Shown here: positions 14,438 through 22,660 of the stretch, piece after piece
Position numbering within the stretch: position 1 is the stretch's first letter
Layout of the letters: every line of letters begins with the position of its first letter
Assembly (NCBI RefSeq): GCF_016758115.1
Contig: NZ_WIVG01000019.1
Location: 1 to 43,482, forward strand
DNA: 43,482 nucleotides
Reading direction: 5' to 3'
Source: Lactococcus garvieae
GTDB taxonomy: Bacteria > Bacillota > Bacilli > Lactobacillales > Streptococcaceae
Notes under the pieces: generated by a model
The model's input: only the letters and a program-made list of their open reading frames with translations
Database searches by the model: none
Told to the model about the DNA's origin: nothing
Program-made: the position numbers and the translations under genes

Positions 14438-15674
14438 AGAAATAAAAAAAGAAGTCCAGGAAGAGTCCGCTATTAATGTTGGTTATTATACTACTATTGT
14501 GGGAGATATAATCAATAAATTGGGAGATTATTTCCTTACGAGTGTACTTTCAGAACTTGGAGAAGAAATCGTAGAACAGGCTAAAAATGGTCAAAATGCT
14601 GAAGCAATGAACATCTTTGTTACGGAAGCAGTCAGACAAATGACCTATAGTGAATTTAAACTCATCGCTCATAATTTTTTCAGTTATCGACAAGAGAATA
14701 ATGAAATTATTTCAAAAGCGATTGAACCAACAGAAGACTTTCATCAAAATCTGGCTGCTGAAGAAGTCCTGGGGCGAGAAAAAAGTACAAAAAAAATTAG
14801 TATTAAAGAATTGGTTGAATGGGTTAATGAACTTGAAATTACAGACATTGAGTGGGATATTAATGATCCTGAGTTAAGAGGACTATACGCTCAAGAGATT
14901 CCTGAAAACAAGAAAAAATATGAGAGTTCGACTATTGGTGAAGCTTTGGATGGGTTTGATTATGGCATTCTTACTGGTTTGGATTATAAAGATAGGTTTG
15001 CTGCAGATTTAGTCGATGAAGATTATATTGAACCATGGACAGCAGAAGAAGGGCATGGCCACTATCATATTTTTGATGTTCCAGATGATTTTATGGTGTT
15101 ATTAGACCTTACAGAACCTGTACAACCTTTTTATTGGGGGAGAGACTATAAAGAGCTGCTCAATGAAATGAATACATTCTCGCCATTTGGAGATTTAACA
15201 GGGAATCGTAATCCAAGTGAAGATGGCTGGGATAGAGATGTTGATTTTGAAAAATTAGAAGAAATTATCGAGGAAAGGCTTAGAGGAACTATGCAAAAAG
15301 GCAAGGAATATAAAAAGATTTTTACTCCTGAGGCATTTGAAAAAATAATAAAGGAGACACCATTTTATTTATCTATAGAAGAGTCGGAGTTTTCTTCATT
15401 ACAATATTTGAGCGACGAACAATTGGAAGAAGTGTTGGAGTATCAAGAAAGACAACTCCAGGACACACGTGAGGGAATAGATCAAGCGGCTTATGAAATT
15501 GTTGAGGACGGTGCTGATATAAGTGATATAGATAACTGGGTTAAAGATTTTAAAGTAGGTGTTTCAAACCTGAGACAAATTCTATCTGAACAACTCATTA
15601 GGTCTGAACGAAAACAAGAAAAAGAGCAAAAAGAAAAAACTACAGAAGGGGCATCAAAAAGGTTGAAAATGTAA
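14418..15674 (+). CDS. Large acidic hypothetical protein
   Basis: 418 residues, beginning inside the preceding gene with AAAGAAAGGAAATT upstream. It is very acidic throughout (DIEWDINDPELRGLYAQEIPEN; LSDEQLEEVLEYQERQLQDT) and ends in a basic, lysine-rich tail. The start and the segment after residue 340 are predicted helical or coiled. No enzymatic motif is recognised. DNA-mimic or scaffold functions are possible for such acidic mobilome proteins but this is only a guess. Confidence 0.5.
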   Translation: MNQKEIKEIKKEVQEESAINVGYYTTIVGDIINKLGDYFLTSVLSELGEEIVEQAKNGQNAEAMNIFVTEAVRQMTYSEFKLIAHNFFSYRQENNEIISKAIEPTEDFHQNLAAEEVLGREKSTKKISIKELVEWVNELEITDIEWDINDPELRGLYAQEIPENKKKYESSTIGEALDGFDYGILTGLDYKDRFAADLVDEDYIEPWTAEEGHGHYHIFDVPDDFMVLLDLTEPVQPFYWGRDYKELLNEMNTFSPFGDLTGNRNPSEDGWDRDVDFEKLEEIIEERLRGTMQKGKEYKKIFTPEAFEKIIKETPFYLSIEESEFSSLQYLSDEQLEEVLEYQERQLQDTREGIDQAAYEIVEDGADISDIDNWVKDFKVGVSNLRQILSEQLIRSERKQEKEQKEKTTEGASKRLKM

Positions 15675-15696
15675 GTTTTTTAGGATAAATTTATGT

Positions 15697-15702
15697 TATA
15701 AT
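15697..15702 (+). promoter_or_regulatory. Extended -10 promoter of the HU gene
   Basis: TGTTATAAT (hexamer 15697-15702) lies about 57 bases ahead of the GTG start; no good -35 is visible, as is usual for extended -10 promoters. Confidence 0.55.
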
Positions 15703-15758
15703 AAAAACTAAATATTAAAGAAAAAGTGCCTAGTCTAAATAGGTAAGAGGAGAATATA

Positions 15759-16034
15759 GTGATTTCAAAAACTGAACTTGTAAAAGCAATGGTGACTAAA
15801 ACTGGAATGACACAAACGGACACAGACAAAGCTGTAAAAGCTTTTGTAGAGGCTATCACAGAGTTCCTATCTAAAGGTGAATCTGTTCAAATGGTTGGTT
15901 TTGGAACTTTTGAAACTCGTGAACGTGCAGCTCGTGAAGGTCGTAACCCACAAACAGGTGAAAAAATTAAAATCGCTGCAGCTACAGTTCCAGCATTTAA
16001 AGCAGGTAAAGCTTTGAAAGGCGCTGTTAAGTAA
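15759..16034 (+). CDS. hup: HU-family DNA-binding protein
   Basis: 91 residues, the standard HU length, from a GTG start after AGAGGAGA. It has the full family pattern, including GFGTFETRERAAREGRNPQTGE, the beta-arm that inserts into the DNA minor groove. HU proteins bend and compact DNA and help replication initiation and recombination. It sits inside the mobile segment, so it is probably an element-encoded second HU beside the host's main copy. It has its own promoter and terminator. Codon use looks more optimised than in its neighbours. Confidence 0.95.
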   Translation: MISKTELVKAMVTKTGMTQTDTDKAVKAFVEAITEFLSKGESVQMVGFGTFETRERAAREGRNPQTGEKIKIAAATVPAFKAGKALKGAVK

Positions 16035-16071
16035 CCGCTAATTACATATGTATCACTAAAAGTTAGTGTAT

Positions 16072-16105
16072 AAACCTTGTTCTGTATAGTCAGCCAAGGT
16101 TTTTA
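16072..16105 (+). terminator. Intrinsic terminator after HU
   Basis: AAACCTTG (16072-16079) pairs with CAAGGTTT (16095-16102), then T-rich. A smaller CACTAA/TTAGTG hairpin lies just upstream. Confidence 0.7.
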
Positions 16106-16195
16106 TTTTAGGATACACATTTTCAAAAAGTAAAGCTTTAAATTTAGGCATTTACTAATTATATTTTTATCTACCTATTTTGTGCTAATACTTAT

Positions 16196-16248
16196 ATTGA
16201 TACAACAATAGGTATATAATTTATTGCATTAGATAAGCTAGTATCAAT
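16196..16248 (+). promoter_or_regulatory. Promoter flanked by an inverted repeat, upstream of the large unknown gene
   Basis: ATTGATAC (16196-16203) and GTATCAAT (16241-16248) are exact inverted repeats on either side of a -10-like TATAAT (16215-16220). This is a plausible operator for the 16293 gene. The closest -35-like hexamer is too near the -10, so the promoter assignment is weak. Confidence 0.35.
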
Positions 16249-16292
16249 AAAGAAGATAAAGCACTTTTAGTAAATATCATAGGAGATTTTAT

Positions 16293-19200
16293 ATGGACAA
16301 TTCATTTTTATTATTGTACGATTTGGAAACTTTATCAAAAGCAATTTATTCTTTGACTTCATGGTTTCCCAATAGACGGTTTTTAGGAATAGTTGATCAA
16401 TTAAATAAAGATTTAATAAAAAATGAAGACTTAATTCTAGGAAGTAAGAAGATAGATTCTTATATTGAATTTACTGAGTTTTACGATAAAGTTATTAATA
16501 ATTACTTTCAAGAAAATCCCGGAGAAGCATTCCCTATCGATAAAGGGAATATAAGATTTTTTTCTGATAATAAGTTTCATAAGGTATTTATTGGCAATGG
16601 GTCAGAAGATACATATGAAACGTTATTTATAATTGAATCTTTAATCTCCGATTATCAAAATTTAAAACCAATTTGGTGTGAAATTTTGAAATATGAAGAT
16701 TTAGTTATATCAATTTTGGACAATTATAAAACTAAAGTTACTGATGATTATAAGTTTGAATGCCCTCCCGAGGAATATTTTGAAGCTATATATCAAAATT
16801 ATGGTAAATTCAAGAATGAAAATTTAGAAAAATATTTTAAAAGTTTTAAAAGTGTGAATACGGAACTATATGAATTTTTTACTCCTCAAAAAGGTTACCC
16901 GCTATTTTTACCTTTGATGAAGGAATGTTTTATTGAAAAAGTTGAAGGAGAAATTGGAGAAAAAGAATATGAGGAAGCGGTTTGGCGTAGTTTTTATAGA
17001 ATCTTGAATAGCAACTTCTCTAGTTTTAGGAGAAGTAAAGCTGCCTCATTTTATAGTATAAAGTTAATAGATAAAGACAGTGGCTCATCTACTAGTTTGG
17101 TAAATTCAATTGCATTTTTAAGTGAAAACAACTTAATTATATGCGTGCCAGATGTAAATAATTTATCGGATGAAATCAAAGAGAAACTAAAAAATAATGA
17201 CTATCAGATTGCTGGGCTATGCCAGGATGGAAAAATAAGAGTCTTTGAGTTTAAATCTTCTAGTAAAATAGAATTTATTGGAATAGAAACTGATAGTATT
17301 TCTCCGAATTTTTCCAAATTTAATTTTTTTAATAAAAATGAAAATTTAATTTTAAATGCAAGTAGTGTGGTTGGAATAATCAATAATGCAATAGATATTA
17401 AAAGTATTGTAGATTTTTTTATTAAAAAACAACAGGATAGTGATAAATTAATATCCTTTGCTAATATGGATGCCTATTTTCGAGTGTGGCAATCAAGTAG
17501 TCAAATAGTAAATGAGGGAGCATTAGATTTAAATTTTGTTTTTCCTCCATATTATACAGTTTATGATAACATGGAATTTTTTGATAAACTTGAAGGAACA
17601 TACCCATTCGAATTAGAGCAAGATTACTCTGATATTCACAGTTGGAAAATAGTAGAAAAAGATGAAACTAACCTGTCTTTAGTTTCAAAAAGTGGGACGA
17701 GTGGTATAGATATATTTTGTGAAGGGAATAAAAAAATTATCTATAAAGAGTGTGATTTGATATTAAGTGACTTGGATATAAAGGACCTTGAAAAATTAAC
17801 ATCTTTTAGTGAAATAATAATCAATTCCATAAGTAAGAACAAAAAAATTATTTTGGAAAAATATAAAAGAAATATTTTAGAGATTAATATAATTTCTAAA
17901 CAATTTCTGAAGGAAATTTCTAGTGAAAATTGTCCGTTAATAGAAAATTTATATTATAGTAAACTATTTTTTTCAAAAAGTAATATTAGTCAGGCAATCT
18001 TTGTAAGTCCTTTGTGGGAAAAAATATTAGAAGATAATTTGTTGAAAGGGACATTAGAGTTTGAAAATACTCTTTTATTAGATATATTAGAAGGGGCCGA
18101 TTTTTTTGAAGAAGACCAGATGGTTGAAAAAATAAAGGAAACTGATCATTTAGGTCGCACTTCTACAGTATTTGAATTAGAAATTAAATATTATATTCAA
18201 CCATTAATAAAATTTGAAGTTCCTCAATTTAATTCTTTTAAAAAAGTAAGAAAAAGTATTTCTAAAATAATTCATAAACTAGATTTGAAACCAGGAATAT
18301 ATTCGGAAGAAAATATTTTACCAATAATAAAGCGTTTTAGAAATGAAATTAGAGACGATTTAATATTAATATTTTCCCAATATGACAAAGACATTTTAAA
18401 TATAAAGTTACAAAATGTGCTCTCAACTATCCTCTTTGAAATAGATATACATCATAGACGTCTTACAACTTTATCGCAAAAAAATAAGTTACAACTTGAA
18501 AAGTTAGAAAAATTTCAAAGACAAACGATTAATTTAAGAGAAGAAGCACGTGTTTATCGTCCTATTTTAGAATATCTAATTGAAGAAAATTTACTTACTG
18601 AGAGACAAGAGAATGTGCTAATACCTCCACAAGATGTGATTGATGAATTATTAGCATATGGTAAATATATATTAGATTTTCAAATGCTTTCTGATGCCTA
18701 TTCATACGGTGCAACTAACTGGTTCGATTTGGAGATTGAGGAGAATTTTGTAATCAATATTTCTGAAACAGAACAGTATTACAAATTTAGTAATGAACTT
18801 ATAAAGTTAAAGTATGAATATGGTGAGTATACAAATAGAGATAAAAAAATAGACAATAGGATGTTTGAAAAAGTTTGTCAAGCATTTTCTAAAGATACAA
18901 ATATTGATTTTGAAGCTCTTATTAGTTTTCTGGTGCTATTTTCAGATAACAGAACTATATTACATTTAGAAAAAAAAGAAGCTATAATTACAAAAGGAAA
19001 TGTTGTAAGAGGTAAAATAAATGACTTTGCAGAATTCTATGTAGAGAGAACAAATCTTCCAATAGAAAGTTTTTATAGTGTCTTAAGTTTCTTGATATTG
19101 GATAGCAAGAAAATATCAATTAACAATATAATCCCCATTTGGGAGAAGAAGAAGAGAGAGAATAAGATATCAGCAAAGCCTATTATAGTGAATGGTGATA

Positions 19201-19373
19201 AAATGATTTTCTCTCCAGCATCGCTTTACTTTTTAGAAAAAGAATGGGTAGATGGAGTCATGAACTTCATCCTACCTTATAATATAGGATTTTCTAATAC
19301 ACTAAATGTATTAAGTGAGTGGAAAAAATACTATGAAAAAAAAAATAGTAGGAGATATTTCTTCTCTATTTAA
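16293..19373 (+). CDS. Very large unknown protein, likely cargo (defence-like), reads into a nuclease domain by frameshift
   Basis: 1026 residues as written, unusually AT-rich DNA, no signal peptide, no membrane segment and no P loop. It is predicted soluble and largely helical, with a charged helical stretch at about 730-760 (LSQKNKLQLEKLEKFQRQTINLREEARVYR). No named domain is recognised. Its last codons read EWKKYYEKKNSRRYFFSI. If one A of the ten-A run at 19336-19345 is skipped, the reading becomes YYEKKIVGDISSLF and continues smoothly through the nuclease-like frame to 19788, giving a protein of about 1160 residues. So the nuclease is either its C-terminal domain, a slippage product, or a separately started partner. 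AGGAGA precedes the ATG at 16293. Confidence 0.65.
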   Translation: MDNSFLLLYDLETLSKAIYSLTSWFPNRRFLGIVDQLNKDLIKNEDLILGSKKIDSYIEFTEFYDKVINNYFQENPGEAFPIDKGNIRFFSDNKFHKVFIGNGSEDTYETLFIIESLISDYQNLKPIWCEILKYEDLVISILDNYKTKVTDDYKFECPPEEYFEAIYQNYGKFKNENLEKYFKSFKSVNTELYEFFTPQKGYPLFLPLMKECFIEKVEGEIGEKEYEEAVWRSFYRILNSNFSSFRRSKAASFYSIKLIDKDSGSSTSLVNSIAFLSENNLIICVPDVNNLSDEIKEKLKNNDYQIAGLCQDGKIRVFEFKSSSKIEFIGIETDSISPNFSKFNFFNKNENLILNASSVVGIINNAIDIKSIVDFFIKKQQDSDKLISFANMDAYFRVWQSSSQIVNEGALDLNFVFPPYYTVYDNMEFFDKLEGTYPFELEQDYSDIHSWKIVEKDETNLSLVSKSGTSGIDIFCEGNKKIIYKECDLILSDLDIKDLEKLTSFSEIIINSISKNKKIILEKYKRNILEINIISKQFLKEISSENCPLIENLYYSKLFFSKSNISQAIFVSPLWEKILEDNLLKGTLEFENTLLLDILEGADFFEEDQMVEKIKETDHLGRTSTVFELEIKYYIQPLIKFEVPQFNSFKKVRKSISKIIHKLDLKPGIYSEENILPIIKRFRNEIRDDLILIFSQYDKDILNIKLQNVLSTILFEIDIHHRRLTTLSQKNKLQLEKLEKFQRQTINLREEARVYRPILEYLIEENLLTERQENVLIPPQDVIDELLAYGKYILDFQMLSDAYSYGATNWFDLEIEENFVINISETEQYYKFSNELIKLKYEYGEYTNRDKKIDNRMFEKVCQAFSKDTNIDFEALISFLVLFSDNRTILHLEKKEAIITKGNVVRGKINDFAEFYVERTNLPIESFYSVLSFLILDSKKISINNIIPIWEKKKRENKISAKPIIVNGDKMIFSPASLYFLEKEWVDGVMNFILPYNIGFSNTLNVLSEWKKYYEKKNSRRYFFSI

Positions 19374-19788
19374 AGGTGAAGTATATGAGATTTATGTAGA
19401 TAAGGAGCTATATAAATTAGATCCAAAGGGGAATCATCCCCGAGACTTAGGTGACTATGATTTGTTCGTAATAGATAAGCAACGAAAAAGAATACTAATA
19501 ATTGAAGTGAAGTATATGAGATTAAGCCAAACAATGAAAGATGCAATGGGAGACCAAAAAGAGTATTTTCTAGGAAAAAAATCAAAAGCTCATAAATTTT
19601 CACGTAGGGTGGAGTACTGTCAGCAAAATTTAGAAAAACTTTGTGAGAATATGAAGTTAGAAGGGGATTATACGCTAGAAGCTTATTTTGTTACGAATAA
19701 GATAATAAAATCAAATTTTACTAGCTTTCCTTTTGAGGTGTTAGGATATAACGAATTTAAAAGTAGTATTATTAACCAAAAGAGCTAA
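19333..19788 (+). CDS. PD-(D/E)XK nuclease-like domain or protein
   Basis: About 151 residues if begun at the ATG at 19333 (MKKKIVGDISSLFKGEVYEI). It has GDYDLFVIDKQRKRILIIEVKYM, i.e. an acidic residue, a strand, then E-V-K, the signature of the restriction-endonuclease-like fold, and a downstream GDQKEYF glutamine. Such domains cut DNA or RNA with Mg2+. The frame overlaps the end of the 16293 gene, and the sequence around the ten-A run suggests the two were one protein. Only a weak ribosome site (GTGAGTGG) precedes the ATG, which favours fusion by slippage or a recent frameshift over an independent start. Confidence 0.65.
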   Translation: MKKKIVGDISSLFKGEVYEIYVDKELYKLDPKGNHPRDLGDYDLFVIDKQRKRILIIEVKYMRLSQTMKDAMGDQKEYFLGKKSKAHKFSRRVEYCQQNLEKLCENMKLEGDYTLEAYFVTNKIIKSNFTSFPFEVLGYNEFKSSIINQKS

Positions 19789-20065
19789 ATTTATTGCGAT
19801 GTATGCTAGAGGACTAGGGTTATATTTTATATATAACGATTTTAAAATTGTTATTAAGATAATTCATTGCCATTTATTTTTATAATCGTTATAACAATAT
19901 GGTTTTGTATATTTTTTTATACTTTTACGATTAAAAAAAATTAATACTATATCAAAAAAATTCCATATAGGTATTTTTGATGTAGTGGACACACATTGAC
20001 AAAATATAAAGCTGTATTGTATAATATTGAAAAAGTTTACTATGGACTTTACGAGGAATAAAAAT
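19789..20065. other. Intergenic region with palindromes and promoter
   Basis: It contains an 11-pair palindrome ATAACGATTTT/AAAATTGTTAT (19833-19854, one G-T pair) and a related inverted motif AATCGTTAT at 19884-19892. A stem ATCAAAAA...TTTTTGAT lies around 19953-19983. The repeated ATAACGATT/AATCGTTAT suggests a regulator site. A good promoter (TTGACA 19996-20001, 18 bases, TATAAT 20020-20025) drives the next small gene. Confidence 0.45.
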
Positions 20066-20203
20066 ATGTTTTTATGTCAGTCATGCGCTGGAAAAATAAA
20101 AAAAGAAAAAGATTTTGGTACCGAAAAAGATGGTACTCGTTCAAAAGTATATTGTCGCTATTGCTATAAAAATGGAAAATGGAGATTATTTTTATTACGG
20201 TAA
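20066..20203 (+). CDS. Small zinc-ribbon protein
   Basis: 45 residues. It begins MFLCQSCAGKIKKEKDFG and continues GTRSKVYCRYCYKNGKW, a four-cysteine zinc ribbon (CxxC...CxxC) matching the pattern of the 'putative zinc ribbon' family (recalled as PF12674). GAGGA lies nine bases ahead of the ATG; a consensus promoter is upstream and a terminator follows, so it is its own unit. These small ribbons are common in LAB and mobile elements, with unknown roles; binding nucleic acid or a protein partner is likely. Confidence 0.75.
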   Translation: MFLCQSCAGKIKKEKDFGTEKDGTRSKVYCRYCYKNGKWRLFLLR

Positions 20204-20240
20204 TCAGTACAGATAAAAAGAGTATACATTAAAAAATAGA

Positions 20241-20275
20241 AAAGCTATGAATTTTATCAATTCATAGCTTTTTTT
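20241..20275 (+). terminator. Intrinsic terminator after the zinc-ribbon gene
   Basis: AAAGCTATGAATT (20241-20253), loop TTATC, AATTCATAGCTTT (20259-20271) and a T run: thirteen perfect pairs. Confidence 0.85.
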
Positions 20276-20320
20276 GTTTCAAAATATAAGTAAAAATTTC
20301 AAAAAAGGAGACAAAATAAT

Positions 20321-21717
20321 ATGAAAAATGAAAGAAACGCCGCCGCAACTTTATTTGATTTTAAGCAAATTTCTAGGGAAGTTTTTGAAGAACGTATAAA
20401 CAGTTCAGAAGTGAAATGGGAAGATATAAAATCAGAAAATGGTTCGCTTGATATGGATGCTGCATGGCAAAAGTTTTTAGAAGATGTACGTGCATCAAAA
20501 GGAAGTTACCTTCAAGATTTGAAGAGTAAAGAAGCTCAAATATTTGATCAAGAATTTAACGAGTTCTTTTTCGAAGGGGGGCAAGAAGCTTATGAACTTT
20601 CTGTTGAAGAAGGACAAGAGTTAAGGTATAGAGATACAACTATTGATTATTTTGTGGACATGTATGAGGGAAGATTGAATACTCTCTCTGAAGCGCAAGA
20701 AAGAACTCCTGATCCGAAACTAGTTGAGCTTGTAAAAACTAAGGATTATAAAGCATTATCTGAACATTTAAAAGAAGGCATTCAAGACTATTTAAAAGGG
20801 GATGTCTTTAAAAACTATCTTAATTTTATATCAAAATTTCATAAATATTCTCAGAAAAATATTCGACTTATCCTTGCTCAAAATCCTCAAGCTGAAAATG
20901 TAGCCTCATTCAATAAATGGAAGGAACTAGAATCTCCAGTAAAAAAAGAAGTAAGGCACTTTACATCTATGCACCGAATCCTTATATAAAAAAAGATAAA
21001 GATAATAAACCAATGCTAGATGAAAATGGGGAAGTAATAAAGGAAATGACTTTTAAGCTTGTTCCAGTTTTCGATGTTTCTCAAACTCAAAATCCTGAAT
21101 TTTTGCCTCAACCAATTTATAATCTTGAAGAAAAGCTAGGAAGCTCTGAACATTTTATTAAAGTCTTTCAAGCGATTGAACAAATTTCACCAGTACCTAT
21201 TACAATTAAAGAAACAGGAGGGGGAATAAATGGTTATTATTCGCCAGATGATAAACAAATTGTGGTTAATAAAAACATGGGAAAAGAGATGACTTTGAAG
21301 ACACTTATTCATGAAGTTACACATGTAATGCTTCATACTAATTCTTCAGCTGTTTTTGGTGATAAGACCTACAGGAAACAAGAATTTGAAGCAGAGTCTG
21401 TCGCATATATTGTTAGTAATCATCTAAAGGTTGATGCAAGTAGTTATTCTTTTGCCTATCTCTCATCTTGGACAAATCAAGGAAAAGATTTAAAAGAATT
21501 AGAAGGTTCTTTTGATGCAATAACTAAACAAGCTCAGACAATGATAGAAGGGCTTGAAAAAACATTAAATAAGTCTTATGGTTTAGAGCAGCCTCAAAAT
21601 AAATTTGAGGAAAGATTGGCTGTAGCTAACGAGAAAAAGAAGACAGACAAGCCAGAGGAATCGGAAGCAATTTCAAATGATGAGCCAAAAAAGTCTCATC
21701 CTCAACGCAATCGTTAA
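20321..21717 (+). pseudogene. ltrC: ArdC/LtrC-like single-strand-binding metallopeptidase, frameshifted
   Basis: Two overlapping frames make one protein of about 465 residues. Frame 1 (20321) contains the ArdC N-terminal pattern YSQKNIRLILAQNPQAENVASFNKWKEL. At the seven-A run 20941-20947 it goes out of phase (VKKEVRH, then a stop at 20989). Restoring one A gives VKKRSKALYIYAPN and leads into frame 2, which has TLIHEVTHVMLHT, a zinc-metallopeptidase HExxH, and DKTYRKQEFEAESVAYIV with the third ligand. ArdC-type proteins bind single-stranded DNA and protect incoming DNA from restriction; pRS01 has a similarly placed ltrC (from memory). The end has QNKFEERLAVANEKKK, the shared tail motif. It may be an inactive gene, a slippage site or a sequencing error. 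Confidence 0.7.
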
Positions 21718-21771
21718 TGAATCGGTTAGGGTTAAATAAACAAAAACAAAAAACGAAAAGAGGTAAGACAG

Positions 21772-22131
21772 ATGAACGAAATGAAAATGGATAATTTACA
21801 ATTTATTATCGCTCAAATACTATTGATTGATCCTACAAGTGAGAATCCACGTGTGCATCCTAGACGAAAAAGGATCAAGAAAGTACAGTTGATTAAGCGC
21901 CTAGAAAAGCTTGTGCAGGGTTATGAAGAATCTCAAATTGATATTGAGCTTGATGATTACTATTTGGCAATTGAAAGTCTCAAAAATATGCAAAAAAAAG
22001 ACTATGAAGAACTTCTTGATGAAATTGTTCTCGCATATTCTTCACATTCTAAGTTGACAAAAAGTAAATCTAAAAATGAAGTTTCACGTATTCCAATTAA
22101 TACGGTCGTACCTTCAGAAAAAATAAAATAA
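21772..22131 (+). CDS. Hypothetical protein upstream of oriT (LtrD-like position)
   Basis: 119 residues with AAGAGGT ahead of the ATG. It is charged and helical (LDDYYLAIESLKNMQKKDYEELLDEIVLAYSS) and has no recognised motif. It lies just before the probable oriT, the place of ltrD in the pRS01 transfer region as I recall it. A relaxosome or oriT-associated function is possible. Confidence in the gene is good, in the role low. Confidence 0.55.
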   Translation: MNEMKMDNLQFIIAQILLIDPTSENPRVHPRRKRIKKVQLIKRLEKLVQGYEESQIDIELDDYYLAIESLKNMQKKDYEELLDEIVLAYSSHSKLTKSKSKNEVSRIPINTVVPSEKIK

Positions 22132-22134
22132 TTT

Positions 22135-22301
22135 TAAAAAATAAAGATTGCGATAGAGAAAAGGGGATTGGGGATTTCCCCAAAAATTATAAAGAGGTAG
22201 CTCAACAAATTGAGCTGCCTTTTTATAAAATATCGCAACATGGGGACATGTTGCTCTGCTCGCAAAAGCAGTTACCCCAAGATGGGAGGGAGACACTGGA
22301 C
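22135..22301 (+). other. oriT: Probable origin of transfer (oriT) region
   Basis: 167 bases between a small gene and mobC/relaxase, rich in inverted repeats. TTGGGGA/TCCCCAA (22168-22183) comes first, then the terminator-like AGGTAGCTCAA/TTGAGCTGCCT. GCAACATG (22235-22242)/CATGTTGC (22247-22254) has a GGGA loop, and CTGCT (22256-22260)/AGCAG (22267-22271) follows. Relaxase genes of this MOBP group normally have their oriT immediately upstream, and hairpins usually lie beside the nick. I cannot place the nick itself. Confidence 0.55.
22195..22225 (+). terminator. Intrinsic terminator ahead of the mobilisation genes
   Basis: AGGTAGCTCAA (22195-22205), loop CAAA, TTGAGCTGCCT (22210-22220) and T5. 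Confidence 0.75.
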
Positions 22302-22658
22302 GTGGAAAATAAATATAAGTTGAAGAGGCCTTATGAAAGAAAAGTACGTTTCTCAAAAGAAGAAAATGAATATTTAAAAAAGAAAATTGAAGATGGTCCA
22401 TTTAATAATTTTCAGAATTATGCTCGAATTTTATGTTTGACTGGAGAGGTTAAGGTTGTGGATTATTCAAAACTTCTTGAATTGAATAATGAAGTGCGGC
22501 GTATGGGAAATAATATTAATCAGATGGCAAAATTGGCGCATCAATTTGAGGAAATTGCACCTGAAGATATTCAAGATTTAACGGATTTAATTTTGGAAGT
22601 AAAGAATCTTATTTCAAATAAACTGGCTAAAGAAATAAAAACAGAGAGGATCATTTGA
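22302..22658 (+). CDS. MobC-like relaxosome accessory protein
   Basis: 118 residues from a GTG at 22302 (VENKYKLKRPYERKVRF); GGGAGGGAG is about twelve bases upstream. The body has ENEYLKKKI.DGPFNNFQNYAR and the signature LLELNNEVRRMGNNINQMAKLAHQ of bacterial mobilisation proteins (MobC family). It would bind oriT and open the strands for the relaxase. In pRS01 the corresponding accessory protein is, as I recall, LtrF or LtrE. It ends three bases before the relaxase start, a coupled pair. Confidence 0.8.
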   Translation: MENKYKLKRPYERKVRFSKEENEYLKKKIEDGPFNNFQNYARILCLTGEVKVVDYSKLLELNNEVRRMGNNINQMAKLAHQFEEIAPEDIQDLTDLILEVKNLISNKLAKEIKTERII

Positions 22659-22660
22659 AG

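Noticed and set aside
22114-22401. Minus-strand frame of 95 residues across oriT
   Set aside because: It is antisense to the MobC gene and to hairpins, without ribosome site or domain.
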